A DNA stretch of 64,000 nucleotides, from assembly GCA_028554755.1 (NCBI GenBank), contig JAPTOF010000012.1, positions 5,237,501 through 5,301,500 of the forward strand, in the 5' to 3' direction. The DNA is from Cordia subcordata. Taxonomy: Eukaryota; Streptophyta; Magnoliopsida; Boraginales; Cordiaceae. The notes below the pieces were generated by a model. The model did no database searches and was not told where the DNA came from. It worked only from the letters and a program-made list of their open reading frames with translations. Positions 43,894-55,770 of this stretch are shown in pieces. Every line of letters begins with the position of its first letter. The first letter of the stretch is position 1. The position numbers were made by a program, and so were the translations under genes.

Positions 43894-45079
43894 TATTAGG
43901 GTTGCTTTAATTTCTTTTCACATGGATTTCTTTACAACATTATATTTATATAAGGTGACATAAATCCATATTTTCTTGTTAGTAAATTCTCATTCAGCTT
44001 ATCATCTAGCCACATCAATCAAGACTAAGAATTCAAACTGGGTATTAGATTCTTCAAGTTAAGATATAAATAATTTTTTGATTCGACTATGATCCTTGAT
44101 AATTCCCAACCATCTCAAATCTCTTTTGACTCCAAAAATTTTGGTTGTGTCTTAGTTGATTAGAGGTACAAAGTTTTTTTTTTTTTTCCTTTTTAACGTT
44201 TTGGGCCCCTGAAAAAGTGAGAAAATTGAAACGAAAAAGAAAGGAACAGAAGTTGGGTTATGAGAATTAGGAATCATCAATTGATAACGCATGATTGATT
44301 GTGAAAAAGTGATCTTAACAAAGTTTGACTGTTCTTTCGTTTTTCTCACAGTAATTTATACACCATTTCAGGAAGGGACAAAAAGACTAATTTAGCTCTT
44401 CTGTCAGAAGGTGGTAGATCCAAAGGAGGAAAAGGAAACAGACAAAATCATAAGTTAGATCTTTCCACACCAACTCTTTTTAACTCCCAGTTGCTTCCCA
44501 ATTATGAGTTTATGCAAGTATGGGAGACCACACCCCAACAGAAAATAAATAAACAATGTTAAAAGTTTTGGTTCATAAATCAAAAGTTTTTATTTTGAGT
44601 TACTTTATGCATGTATTTAAGATATAATTGCATACACCAGAAAAAATTGTACATAAAAAATGATTGGAATTATTATCTCATTTGTAAATAAAATATTAAT
44701 CTATTTATTTATTGTATTAATATCATTTTTACGTGCAGGCAGAGTTTGCATTTGATCTTTCACGTAGACAATTTTTATATTTTTTTAAATAAGCAAGAGT
44801 AAATTATCACCTTATCTAAAAGTTTAAACTTATAAGGACAAAATTGGTGTGTTTACTTATGATATTAATAAAAACAATTATATTTAAGATAAGTTTCTCC
44901 TTTATGAAAAATATAACAGAATATGAATGAGCACATATCCTTTAAATGTGACTAAAAGCCAAATTTTTATTTGCTATCTTAACAATCTCTGACAAGTAGA
45001 TTTTTCAAATCTATTTATGGCTTCTGGTTCCTCTCCCATTTACACCTTACCAAGAAAACCAACTAAAAGAAACTCTAAC

Positions 45080-45111
<32 letters not shown>
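45080..45111. repeat. (CT)n tract at the TBL 5' end
   Basis: Sixteen CT units lie between two in-frame candidate start codons of the TBL gene (45017 and 45125). If the upstream ATG were used they would encode a Ser-Leu repeat. Confidence 0.9.
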
Positions 45112-45112
<1 letters not shown>

Positions 45113-45124
45113 ACTACTCTTCAA

Positions 45125-48100
45125 ATGTATGTCAGGTCTGTTTCATTGAGCCACCTTGTAGCACAACTATCACTGATAACATATCTGTTCCACCAATCAA
45201 ATGGCCTGAATAAACCTTCCAAGATTATTGGTCAACCTGAAGAAGAAAAGCAATCCAACAAGTGTGATTTTTTCCAGGGGAGTTGGGTTTTTGAAAACTC
45301 CTCTTACCCTCTTTACTATGATGCTTTGAGCTGCCCCTTCATTGATGCAGGCCTCAACTGCCAGAAAAATGGCAGGCCTGATAAAGACTACCTCAAATAT
45401 AGATGGAAGCCTGATGCTTGTGACATTTCCAGGTAATTTTGTTCATTTCTTTAGCTACCTAGATTGGTTTGCATTGTCTAATTTCCCATACTTGTTTTGC
45501 CTGCACCAATGAACGTCATTAATCTAATGAAACTAGAAACTTTACAGACGTCTAGGTGATTGCCGTTAAGTGTCGTACCAGACATTTTATGTCACTTTCG
45601 GTGATGTTTGAATGTGAAATCTTTTCATACAGTTGACGCTTTTCTTATATAGGGAGCGATGAAACTTAACATCAACTATACTTTAACTGGTGTTTGGTTT
45701 TACTTATTTAGGTGTTTATACGCACCTATAAGTTGTTCATGTACTAGTTGAAAATTTGACAGCTCTGGGGTATTACTTTTTTATGAGTACCTCCAAGAAA
45801 AGTGCTCCTCGCATGCTTTTGTTGTTTGGTGTTTATAAGTCCCAAATAAACAATGTTGAACACCGTCTTAAAGGGTGTTTAGTTTTGCTTATTTGGTGCT
45901 TATAAACACTTAAAAAGTAAAAAGTATGTAAGAGGGTATTTTTTTTAAAGTATTTATAAGCACCTAAAATAAGCAAAGCCAAACACTCTCATAGTTTCTT
46001 CAAAATGTGGGATACTTATTTCACTATTCACGTTGAAACACAATGTCCAAGCTGCTTATTTGGTGCTTATAAACACTTAAAAAGTAAAAAGTATGTGAGA
46101 GGGTATTTTTTTAAAGTATTTATAAGCACCTAAAATAATTAAAGCCAAACACTCTCATAGTTTCTTCAAAATGTGGGATACTTATTTCACCATTCACGTT
46201 GAAACACAATGTCCAAGCTGCTTAAGTGTTTGTAAACAAATGATTTTCTGCCTCATTAAACGAAGAATTATCAAAAGATAAAGATAAATTATTGAAGCCT
46301 TGAAAAGATTGTAATGATGAAAAAGAAACGTGTACTCATTCATTCCATGATCTGTGAATACATTTTTTTGGTGCTTTTGAAAGTGACTTCCACCGAAAAC
46401 GTGTGCCATAAAGTCTTCATCCAATGTCTATTAGTTACCATGGCTTGCTTTTTTTTTTTTTTTGTGCGCAGGTTTAATGGTCAAGATTTCCTGCAAAGAT
46501 TTAGAGACAAGAAGATTATGTTTGTGGGGGACTCGTTAAGCTCCAATCAATGGCAGTCATTAGCTTGCATGCTTCATGCTGCTGTCCCAGATTCTAATTA
46601 CACCTTAGTGAGCAAGGGGCCACTCTCCACTCTTTTCTTTCCAGTAAGTTTTTTTTTTTTTAATGCTTCTTCTTGTTCATGAAATATCGATTTTATTAAC
46701 AATTTCCTTCAAATATGGTGCTTTTATGTTACAGGAAAGAAGAAGAAAGCAAAAAAAAAAAAAATGTAAAAAATTAACTGAATTAGTTGTTATAGAGTGT
46801 AAAAAGATCTTGTATTTTATTGAAGCTGCACGTTAGACTTTGTAATACTATGTTGATTAGATAAGATTTATAAGAATGTGGCTCGCTATCTGTTGTATCT
46901 AATAACAAACCATGACGCTTTTTGCTAACTTCTTCTTGACAATTATAAGTTTACCAAAATATTACGGTATCACAGTATTCAATACGTAAGACGGGATTTT
47001 TTTTTTTGGGGGGAAGAGGGGGGGTTGTTGTTTCACATGTTGCTTTAGAACTTGATTAAAAGTTTCACCGTCTTCTCTGTCACATTGGAAGGACTATGGA
47101 GTCTCAATTATGTTCTTGAAAAATGGATTTTTGGTGGACCTAGTGAAGGAGCAAGTAGGACGAGTTCTGAAGCTTGATTCAATTAGTAAGAGCGAGCTGT
47201 GGAAAGGCAATGACGTGTTGATCTTCAACAGCTATCACTGGTGGATTCACACAGGAAGCTATCAAACGTATGGTTGATTTTGGTTATTACATGATGATAT
47301 AAGAAACATCGTTTCGACCCGTGTATTTATTTATTCTATTAACACGTTCACTCACCTGCAGGCGAGATTTGTTCTTTAGCTTTACACATTGATAGTATTA
47401 ATATTTTTAAATGAATCGAGATGAGTTTCCAACTCATGATATGGATTCTGATACTATAATATGATTATCAATCACTTCATTTAAAAATTTAAATTTATAG
47501 AGAGGATATTGATTGACTCATATATTTACTGATTCTATTAACAGTTCTAATTGTTCTGTTAGAAGAAAAGGACAAATTAAGATCAAGAACTTCTTGATGG
47601 TGGTGTTGCAGATGGGACTACTTTGAGGTTGGTGACAAATTGTACAAGGACATGGGTCATATGGAAGCATACAAGATTGCCTTGACCACTTGGGCCAAAT
47701 GGGTTGATTCCAACATTGATCCTGCCAAAACCACAGTGTTCTTCCAAGGAATTTCTGCTATCCATTACCAGTAAGTTCTCATTTGATTACTAAAACACGA
47801 CCTTGTTTAGCACTGTTTACATCTTTGAGTGAGAATCATCGGTTAGGTACTAGATGCTGACTTTCTGCTGGACAAAACGCCTCGTATTTATAACGCTCTG
47901 GTAGTTAAAGATTGGGAGTTGAAAATTGTTTTTGTTTGCTCTTAACTAGTGGCAGAGAATGGAATGAACCAGCAGTGCAGGATTGCAGTGGCCAAACCAG
48001 GCCAATAGAAGGATCAGATTATCCTGGGGAAAGATACCCAGGGGAGGCAATTGTGAAGGGTGTATTGAGCAGCATGACAAAGCCTATTAATCTGCTTGAT

Positions 48101-48244
48101 ATCACATTGCTCACTCAGCTGAGAAAAGATGGGCATCCATCAAGGTACGCTAATGGCGCCGGCCTAGACTGCAGCCATTGGTGTCTTGCTGGTGTTCCGG
48201 ACGCATGGAATGAACTTCTTTACACAATCCTGCGTCGAATGTGA
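45125..48244 (+). CDS. Trichome birefringence-like (TBL) O-acetyltransferase, TBL41-like
   Basis: Golgi-type DUF231/PC-esterase protein; characterised relatives O-acetylate cell-wall polysaccharides such as xylan. Five plus-strand exons: 45125-45432, 46472-46643, 47092-47267, 47612-47770 and 47950-48244, giving 369 residues. A hydrophobic N-terminus (about 7-22) fits a signal anchor. The PMR5N part starts CDFFQGSW at residue 47. The catalytic GDS is at 122-124 and the C-terminal DCSH (Asp345-His348) completes the Ser-His-Asp set of the family. The start at 45125 was preferred to the in-frame ATG at 45017, because the extra 36 residues would come mainly from a (CT)n microsatellite. Intron 1 contains two MITEs and a tandem duplication. 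The acceptor of exon 3 is purine-rich (TTGGAAG) but the frame requires it. Subfamily resembles TBL37-43. Confidence 0.9.
45687..45868. mobile_element. Tourist-like MITE in TBL intron 1
   Basis: Left end CTGGTGTTTGGTTTTAC and right end AACAATGTTGAACACCGTC are imperfect inverted partners with TAA on both sides. Confidence 0.5.
45887..46220. repeat. 167-bp tandem duplication containing half a MITE (TBL intron 1)
   Basis: Copy 1 (45887-46053) and copy 2 (46054-46220) both run from GCTTATTTGGTGC to CAATGTCCAAGCT and differ at only a handful of positions. Each includes the right part of a MITE (the full one is 45872-45990, ends GGGTGTTTAGTTTTGC and GCAAAGCCAAACACTC) plus about 65 bp of flank. Confidence 0.9.
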
Positions 48245-49964
48245 AGTTTTCCTCTTGAAAAGAAATGAAAGTATACATGAATTTGTGTTGATAGCAATGT
48301 TATCAGAGAGGCCATTTCTTCTAAAGAATACATAATGTTGTCTACAGAAATTAAAATGGTTCTTTAAGATTTGTTAACTGTAGCCACTACAATTATCCAG
48401 ATATGGTACAGGTAGGAACTTCACTAATCAGTCATGCCAGCAACTTAATAGAAAACCATTGGCAAAACCCAACTTTTTGCCAATAAAATTAAGCTAAGCT
48501 AGTCATTACTAGTAGTCTATCGGGGTAAAAGCAACAGTCTCGATGCTGCCACGTGTCTATTGATTTGTCGTCCTATGATGTTGTGACCACATGTAAATGT
48601 CAGGTATCTGATTAAAACACGAGTGCTTGGAATGGTTTTAATTGAGGAAACCAAACTTGCGACGCCAACAGTGATGTCAGTTATGATGCGGTGATCAAAA
48701 CAATGATCTAAATCAAATAATTTATTTTTACACACTCTCCAATCTATCACCGTCAAAATTTTCTCGTAACGTTTGTAAAAAGAAATAGGCCCCGTTCATA
48801 AAGACATGCCAGGGCAGAACAAAATCACACAAAAGCGACAGTACACAATATTCGCTGCAACATAATCTCAGGTCAGATCTCCAGCTTGCTTGTTTTCTAC
48901 GAGCTTAGACTTCGAATTCAAGCCACAGTCCAACATTTTAACCTACGAACACCTCGTTCTGTTTACTCTTCGTAATCCAACATTTCCTACCTAACGACCT
49001 CAATACAAAGCTCGTTTGGATTAACTTTTTTCAAAAACGTTTTTTTTAACAACTTTTGAAAAACAATTTTTTTTAGAAGTAAAAATTTCTGACTTCTAAA
49101 AAATACTATATTTAAACATTTTTCAGAGTTTTAACTTTTTTAGAAACCAAATCAAATAATTATTGTAAATTTAACATAATTTTTTCAAAGAAAAAAAATA
49201 TTTTTTCTAAAAAAAAACCAATCCAAACAGGCCCATAGTCACTCCTGTTTTGCTATTTGAACCGCTGGGGCCCATACGCACCCACCGATAGGTCCATCGC
49301 CTTCTCATTCACACACAACAGCATGGGCCAAACACAAACTGTGTACTTGCTCAAAATGATCGCATGATAAATCTCCTAAATAATGATTCACATTACAATA
49401 AGGCCTTCATAGTTGAGCTCAAGCATGACACATTGCTTCCACCAACTCACAACCCCGCAAAAGCTTAAGCTGCCAAATTATGCGTTAAGCAAAGGTGCGA
49501 CGACTGGAATTGCACGAGAGTCGCAGCCCCCACTGAAACCATATGTATCTGCCCTCGCACACCTGGAATTTGAGGGATGTCCAAACCTTGGACAGGGTGT
49601 TCATAGTCGTGGTTAGCAACCAAAGGCCAAACTCAATATCAATTGGAAAATCCAATGGAACAGAGAGAATTAAGATACCTCAGCATGAATATGCACTGCA
49701 ATTCATCGTCACATCTGATTCCGCTTTCCTCATCCAACAGATTAATATCAGTGGTATGAAGATGCACTTATTTGACAATCCTAAACAACACTACTATATA
49801 CTTGCAGATAATAGTACCTAAAGAGCACAAACTGATTGCTCAATTAACTTCTCGGAAAATCTTAAAAGGCATCACAAATCTAATTCCACTAGCACACACA
49901 AAATGAGGAGGTTAAAGTATATCCCTTAAAGACCTAATGCCATCAGAGGCACAGAGAGAATACA
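48245..49964. other. Convergent 3' region between TBL and BBX genes
   Basis: Facing 3' ends separated by 1.7 kb. It contains the two 3' UTRs, a G-box core at 48550-48555 of unclear relevance, and a MITE-like repeat at 49009-49234. The open frames at 49413-49821 show no recognised motif. Confidence 0.6.
49009..49234. repeat. MITE-like repeat, 'TTTGGATTG' family, copy 7 (well kept)
   Basis: Ends AGCTCGTTTGGATTAAC and CCAATCCAAACAGGCCC are inverted partners. The interior closely follows the copy at 40908-41135. Confidence 0.8.
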
Positions 49965-52900
49965 TCAGAACTGCCTTCTCCGTTTTAAACTAGAACCATC
50001 ATGTTGATAACGGTTAAGGTTCTGCAATGGGGAGAAAGATATGTCTGGCACGAACACTGCAGACTCGGAAGGATTATGATAAGTTTTAGGCCAATATAGC
50101 CCTGAGGCTGTAGGTGGGGAACGAATTTGTGGAACTGCCCAAGATGACTCCGGCACCTGTCCCAAACGCTCATCAGCATCTAGTTCTTCCTCAGAGGCTC
50201 TTAACATTGAAGAATCATCTGAGTCTCCAAGCTTCCCATTATCAGCCTGGTAAAACACATAGGGAAAATAACATAGAGTAAGGACAAAGTTGTATATTAA
50301 TGAATGATCTTCCACATTAATATACCAAATTTAATAAAGTCCTCGGATATCTCAAATTGTACATCAACACTGCAGTCTGAACACGAGAAAAATGGAGTGC
50401 AAATGATGCCCATCACATTCTCCTAACACCAACTGCAGTAATAGTCATTTTTGGGATGTTCACTATTCTCTGATAGCGTTCATTTTCAAGGTTGTTTATC
50501 ACAACAAAACAAGAAAAAACAACAAAGTAAGATACGTTCATCACACTGTTCTACCCTTTCAGTTTATCAGGAACACAAAGATGACTACCCTACTTTGGCC
50601 TTAAGAACACACTTAATGCCACAAAAAGGATACATGTACCATCCTCCTCCAACCTGACTTTCTTACCACTAATACTTCATTCCAGAAGAAAGATGAGCAA
50701 AATTCAAGCTAGAAACTCCTAGATGCTTCTGGAAAACCAACAACAATTGCAACCTCACACAACCTTCTTAATATTTTAAAATATAGTAACTTCTTCCATT
50801 CTTGACTGGCTGATCATTTTGGGCATGCCTATTCAGGTTGTGTCAGATGGTTAAGTAGTTCCTAATAAAAGTTACATTGGCACACAGCTTAGGTTCCTGT
50901 GTGTTAACCAATAACCAGGACTTACATCTAGAAGCATTTCCAGTGCGTCTAGTACAGGCACCAATGCTCAATTTCCTCAATAAGTTGAGGCTGAATTTCA
51001 TGACACACATACATATTCACGATGCACAAATACTTGCAATGATTTAGTATTCCACAGCAATTTCCTCTGAGATTGATGTACATATAACAGAAGGACCTAA
51101 AAGTTCAAACCCATTAGAGTTCACATCTGCTGAGTTAGAACTCTGATAAACTTAAATCAAAAGAAGCTAAAAGAATTTCTAAGATTAGGGGATGAACTAA
51201 TATGAAACAATAAAAGCTAGATGTGATGTCATACCTTAGAAGAGCCATTGTCCATATAACCATAATTTTGATTAAAATCACTGAGTGCAAGAAATTCATC
51301 TAATGGCCATTGAGAAACAGTTCCAGCAGCAGACCCTCTGGTAAATGGGGAACTAGTTTGAGCAAAGCTCCCATCACCGCTAACTTGCATAGGAAGTACT
51401 TTATCGAATTGAACATCTGATGATATAGGGATACTGCCTCTGGAAAGAGGATGAGATTCATGTCTCATGCTGCTGGATGCTCCAGGCATACTACCTCTGG
51501 AAAAAGAACGAGACTCCCTTTTGGAGGCCTTCTCACCAGAATGAAACTTTCCTGAGGAAGAGCTCGGCCCAGGTTCTGCGGGTTCAAGACCTACTTTCAC
51601 CCCAGTAAGCAGGAACCTTTGATGAGCACTAACATATGTATTTGCTTTGTGAATGGCAACATCACATTTCCTGCACAGTAAAGCTCTGTCTTCCAAACAA
51701 AAGAAGTAGCCTACAGTTTCCTGCAAAAATAAACCAATTCTTCCATCACCACTATCCACTAACAAGGCACTAAAACAATACACTACTTTAGGATTGAGCA
51801 ACATACAATGTCCAACTACAAACGAAAAAATTCCAATTCTACACGTTAGACGCAGAACAACGTTAAATGTGCACCTATGCAGGGGCAGGTCTAGAAGATT
51901 TTATTAGTTGAAACTAAACGGTTTTGAGAACCTTAATTTGTAATGTTGCTAGGCAAAATTTTACCGACTAAAACCATCAAACATTACGAGAGATCAGTGT
52001 CTTTTTTACTTTTTGGGTCCAATGTCACAGTGCTAACCAGATCACCATGGCTCTAAGAATTAAGGTAAAAAATGACATCTTTGGGCGTCCACTAAAAACT
52101 CAAACCAAATTATCTTCTGTATAACGACCAATTTTCACAAATGTCCAAAACCAATTATTGGAATTAAGACAAAACAACACATCCATAAATCAAACATATA
52201 CTGAATTTTCAAAAAACTTATCCATCAAGGGTCATTTTCCCAACGCCTCTCTAGAAAATCAGCTTCAGGAGCTTTCCAGCCACACTTGAAATATCTAAGC
52301 ATCAACTGTTTCAGGTCAAACCAATCCCCACATCAACTTGAAGCCAAAACAATAGCCACGTCATGCGCATCTGTGCAAACAAATATCTCGTGCTTCTAGA
52401 AAACTTTTTTTTTTTTTTTAAATTCTATACGAATCTAGCAAAATCCATTATTTTATGCAGCATTTTTCTAAGAAATGGACAACATTTCAATATTTTCCAA
52501 CAAAAAAGAACAGACACCCCCCCCACCCCCCAAAAAAAAAAGAACAAGTGGGGCATAAAATGGGGACAACACAATTATTATATAATATTATATGAGAAAA
52601 TTAAAGAACATTGAATTAATAATCTATGGTATCAACCACGTGCTATACGCTCTCGTCTGATTAAAAAATATATAAAATAATATTAACAATTCAAGAATAA
52701 TCTCTGCCACGCAATAATTTAATCAGGTTCCACAAAAGAAGAACCCAAAAAAAAAAAGATATCCGTTACCCCACAAAATATTTAGCACATGGATTAACAC
52801 AGTAAATTTGACTTCTTGAAACAAGTCCAATTAACCCAAAAAAAGAAAAAAAACAAAAAATAAAGTAAATTAACAAAAAATAAAACTAATCCCAACAAAA

Positions 52901-53121
52901 ATTTACCCAAAAAAGAAGGGGTGAAAAAAAAATCTAACCTGACAGATATCACACATCGGCATCTTGGAAGCTGAGCTAGAGAGAGGGACTCTCTGGTGCT
53001 TACTAGCGAGCTTATTAGCAGCATGAACCTTCTCATCACATGCCCAGCAAAGCGCAGCCTCGTCTGCACAGCACAACACATTCGCCTCTGCTACCTCACA
53101 CACGTTGCACTGAATCTTCAT
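49965..53121 (-). CDS. BBX22: Double B-box zinc-finger factor, BBX22/LZF1-like
   Basis: Light-signalling transcription cofactor. Three minus-strand exons, 53121-52939, 51720-51235 and 50246-49965, give 316 residues. Two B-boxes sit at about 5-46 ([20 protein letters not shown]...) and 57-100 ([16 protein letters not shown]...); the first intron falls in the second box just after CDIC-Q. The middle is Ser-rich with three repeats of (F/L)(S/T)RGS. Near the C-terminus a valine-proline motif ([10 protein letters not shown], 254-263, followed by [12 protein letters not shown]) is the type that contacts the COP1 WD40 domain. The end KRRRQF is a likely nuclear signal. No CCT domain is present, which places it in the BBX18-25 group; HY5 partnership and COP1-driven turnover are known for that group. 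Locus AT1G78600 is the expected Arabidopsis match. Confidence 0.92.
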
Positions 53122-53450
53122 CTCAACCCAAAAGAAAAAAAAAATAAAAAAAAGCAACTCTCTCAACTCAGATCTATGAAGACGATGTGCAAACACAAAA
53201 GAGATGGTGCTATGATGAGCCAAAAAAAAAAAAAAAAGGATTCAATTTTTACTGTGGTGGGTGGGTTGAGAGAGTAAATGAAATGCTAGAAAAAGTCGCG
53301 TGTAGCAACGAATAAAGTGTATTACAAAAATTGTTTAAACGTGGTTCTTTTATCATTTATAGTTCTTTCTTCTTTTTTTTTTTTCTTTTTTTGGTTTTTG
53401 TTTCATGTTGGGTGTTTGGATATTTTAATGTAGTATAAGGCGGCTGTACA

Positions 53451-53456
53451 CACGTG
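53451..53456. promoter_or_regulatory. G-box (ACACGTGTC) upstream of the BBX gene
   Basis: CACGTG with ACGT-class flanks lies 330 bp before the BBX start codon. G-boxes are bound by bZIP factors such as HY5 and by PIFs, and BBX22 is a known HY5-dependent gene in Arabidopsis. The link here is inferred from the motif alone. Confidence 0.5.
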
Positions 53457-55109
53457 TCGGTGAGTGTGTGGGGGTGACAGGTTGAGCTGGCATCGGCTTG
53501 CAAGAATTTAAGAAAAATCTGAGAACCATATATATTTATTCACAAGTTAAAAATAGGGTTGATCCTTCGCTGTCCCTAGATTATAATGCGCGAAATATTT
53601 TGATGCTTAAATTATTAAAGTGAGTATTTTGGCCTGTAAATTATTAACTGTAAGATTCAATAATTTTCTTATCTGTTCTTGTCTAAATAATAATGTTACT
53701 CGCATGATCATAGTACATAAATAATTAAAAATATTAAGGGTAACACTAGTTTTTAAACAAAGATAACTAAGAGGGTACCAACTTTGGTTTTTCTTATGAA
53801 AATAACTAAAAGAACAAATCATGTCTAAGAATAATAGTTAGGGACAAAAAGTATTGCTTTGATCGTTTTAGGATCAAAATATCTTGCTTATCATAATGTA
53901 GGGACTTATGAAAGAATTAAATTTTAATTATATATTTAATATTTATAACGTTAATATGTTATAAGAAGAACTGTCTGTGCACGTTGAAGTTGGGGGTGAG
54001 AGGTGGCGGGTTGAGAAAACAGACTCGGATATAATATTACGATATTAGAAATAATATTTAGGGATAATAAGTTATATAAATGAATAAGGTATATAATTTA
54101 AACTTATTAGGTTTCACTTATTTCGGGTGTATTTGGTTGTCACTTGTCGGAGATAGCTTAACGAAGAAGAATCGTGAATTTTGGAGGCACGTTGGTAGAG
54201 ACTGGAATAAAGGGTGAGAGTAAGGACAAGTATGTCACTGAAAGCCATGCAAAAGATTCCCGATTAAGTGGGAAAAGAAAATGCAAAAGATTCTGGGATT
54301 TTTTTTTTTTTTTGGTGGAATTTCTTCAGATCACGTTAAATGATCAAAAAATGGCCAAAATACTTTGGAGGCGAAATTTTTTTTTTTCATCTTAAATTAT
54401 AATTGTTTATTTACATTCGTTTCTCTCATTATAACAACATTCTTCCCTTCATTTCTCTCTTTTTTTATTACAATTCTTTTGCTCTCTTACCATTATAACT
54501 CTTTCTCTTTCTTCATTTCTCTCTCTTCAACCAAAACACTACTTCTTCTCGTCCCCGACATGTCTAACTACTTCACTTGCTTACATTTCTTTTTTTTTTA
54601 ATATTTGCCTTTTATCTTTCCAAAATTTGACCCCATAAAATCCAAATAAATTTCCTTCTAAAAAAATTTGCTTGTCAAATCGAAGTAAATTCACACAATC
54701 ATCTACAATATATCATTGTCTTTTATGTTATAATAATATTATGATCATAATTTAAGTTTATAAAATAATATAATTGTAATAGATTATTTATTATATAATT
54801 GTTATAAAATTATTTTACTACAAGAAAATTTTATAATTGATATTTTTTTTAAAAGAAAATGGTTGTTTAGGTAGAGAAATAGATCAACATATTGCATACC
54901 ATTTTCTACCCATTTTACGTGTAAGAGGCAAAACTGAATATTTTAATTTTTAAATCATAAAACACAAAGTCTGTGACACGTTAGTATGATGGAGACAATA
55001 AGTGGCTAAAAGTACCTTTTATTTGGTAAAGAAAATAATAAAGGAAAAAAATAAAAACATATTAGGATAAGGTAGAAAAAAAAGACATAAAGTATATAAT
55101 AGAAAAAAC

Positions 55110-55770
55110 TATTTTAATAACTAATCATATAAATTATAGCATTATTTGATTAAAAGTAAAATTTAATAATTAACAATGCAAACCATATGTATTATTAAAT
55201 ATATGATCTATTTTCTTATGTTTTGAAAATGAGTCTTCGCTATTTATAAATCATAAACATAGGGTTTTTAACATGATTCGTTCATTAGAGCAAACCATGA
55301 CAATAATCAAAAGATCCATATTTTCTTTCACTTCTCTCTCAAATTCTTTATTTTTTTTCAAATCATAATAATATTATTTGGTTAAAACAAAATTTAACAA
55401 CTAACCATGTACATTAGTTTTATTTTATGTTGAACTAAACTAATGATCTCTTCTCAAATTTATTAAATGAGTATTCCTTACTTATACATGACAAACATTG
55501 AAACTTTAACATGATTCATCAATTGAACCAAAATAAAGATAATAATGAAAAGCTTCACATTTCTTTACTTACCTTTATCAATTTTTCTAATTTTTCTTTC
55601 TTTTGAATCATAATAATATTATTTAGTTAATAATAATTTTTTTTAACTAACCAAATAAATCGATAATGATCTATTTCTAATTTTACAAAAGAATGATCTC
55701 CTTTATTTATAGATAAAAATAGTGAAATTTTAATGTGATTAATAAAAAAAAAAACTATTATGCTAATGCA
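55110..55770. repeat. Decayed tandem repeat, period about 232-245 bp, nearly 3 units
   Basis: The anchor TATTATTTGRTTAA followed by AAATTTAAYAACTAACCA recurs at about 55139, 55371 and 55616. Later words (AATGATCTCTT/TATGATCTATT; TTTAACATGATTCRT) keep the same order within each unit. Units differ substantially, so the array is old. Confidence 0.6.

Larger units (their letters stand above)
40582..45016. other. Transposon-rich spacer between the PHD and TBL genes
   Basis: It holds the divergent promoters of the PHD gene (leftward) and the TBL gene (rightward). The middle is filled by a MITE-like repeat (40908-41135), a perfect 54-bp tandem duplication (41176-41283), two adjacent MITEs (41395-41970 and about 41974-42083), a probable retroposed segment (42513-43470) and a SINE-like copy (43772-43893). 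From 43900 to 45016 only AT-rich sequence was seen. Confidence 0.65.
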
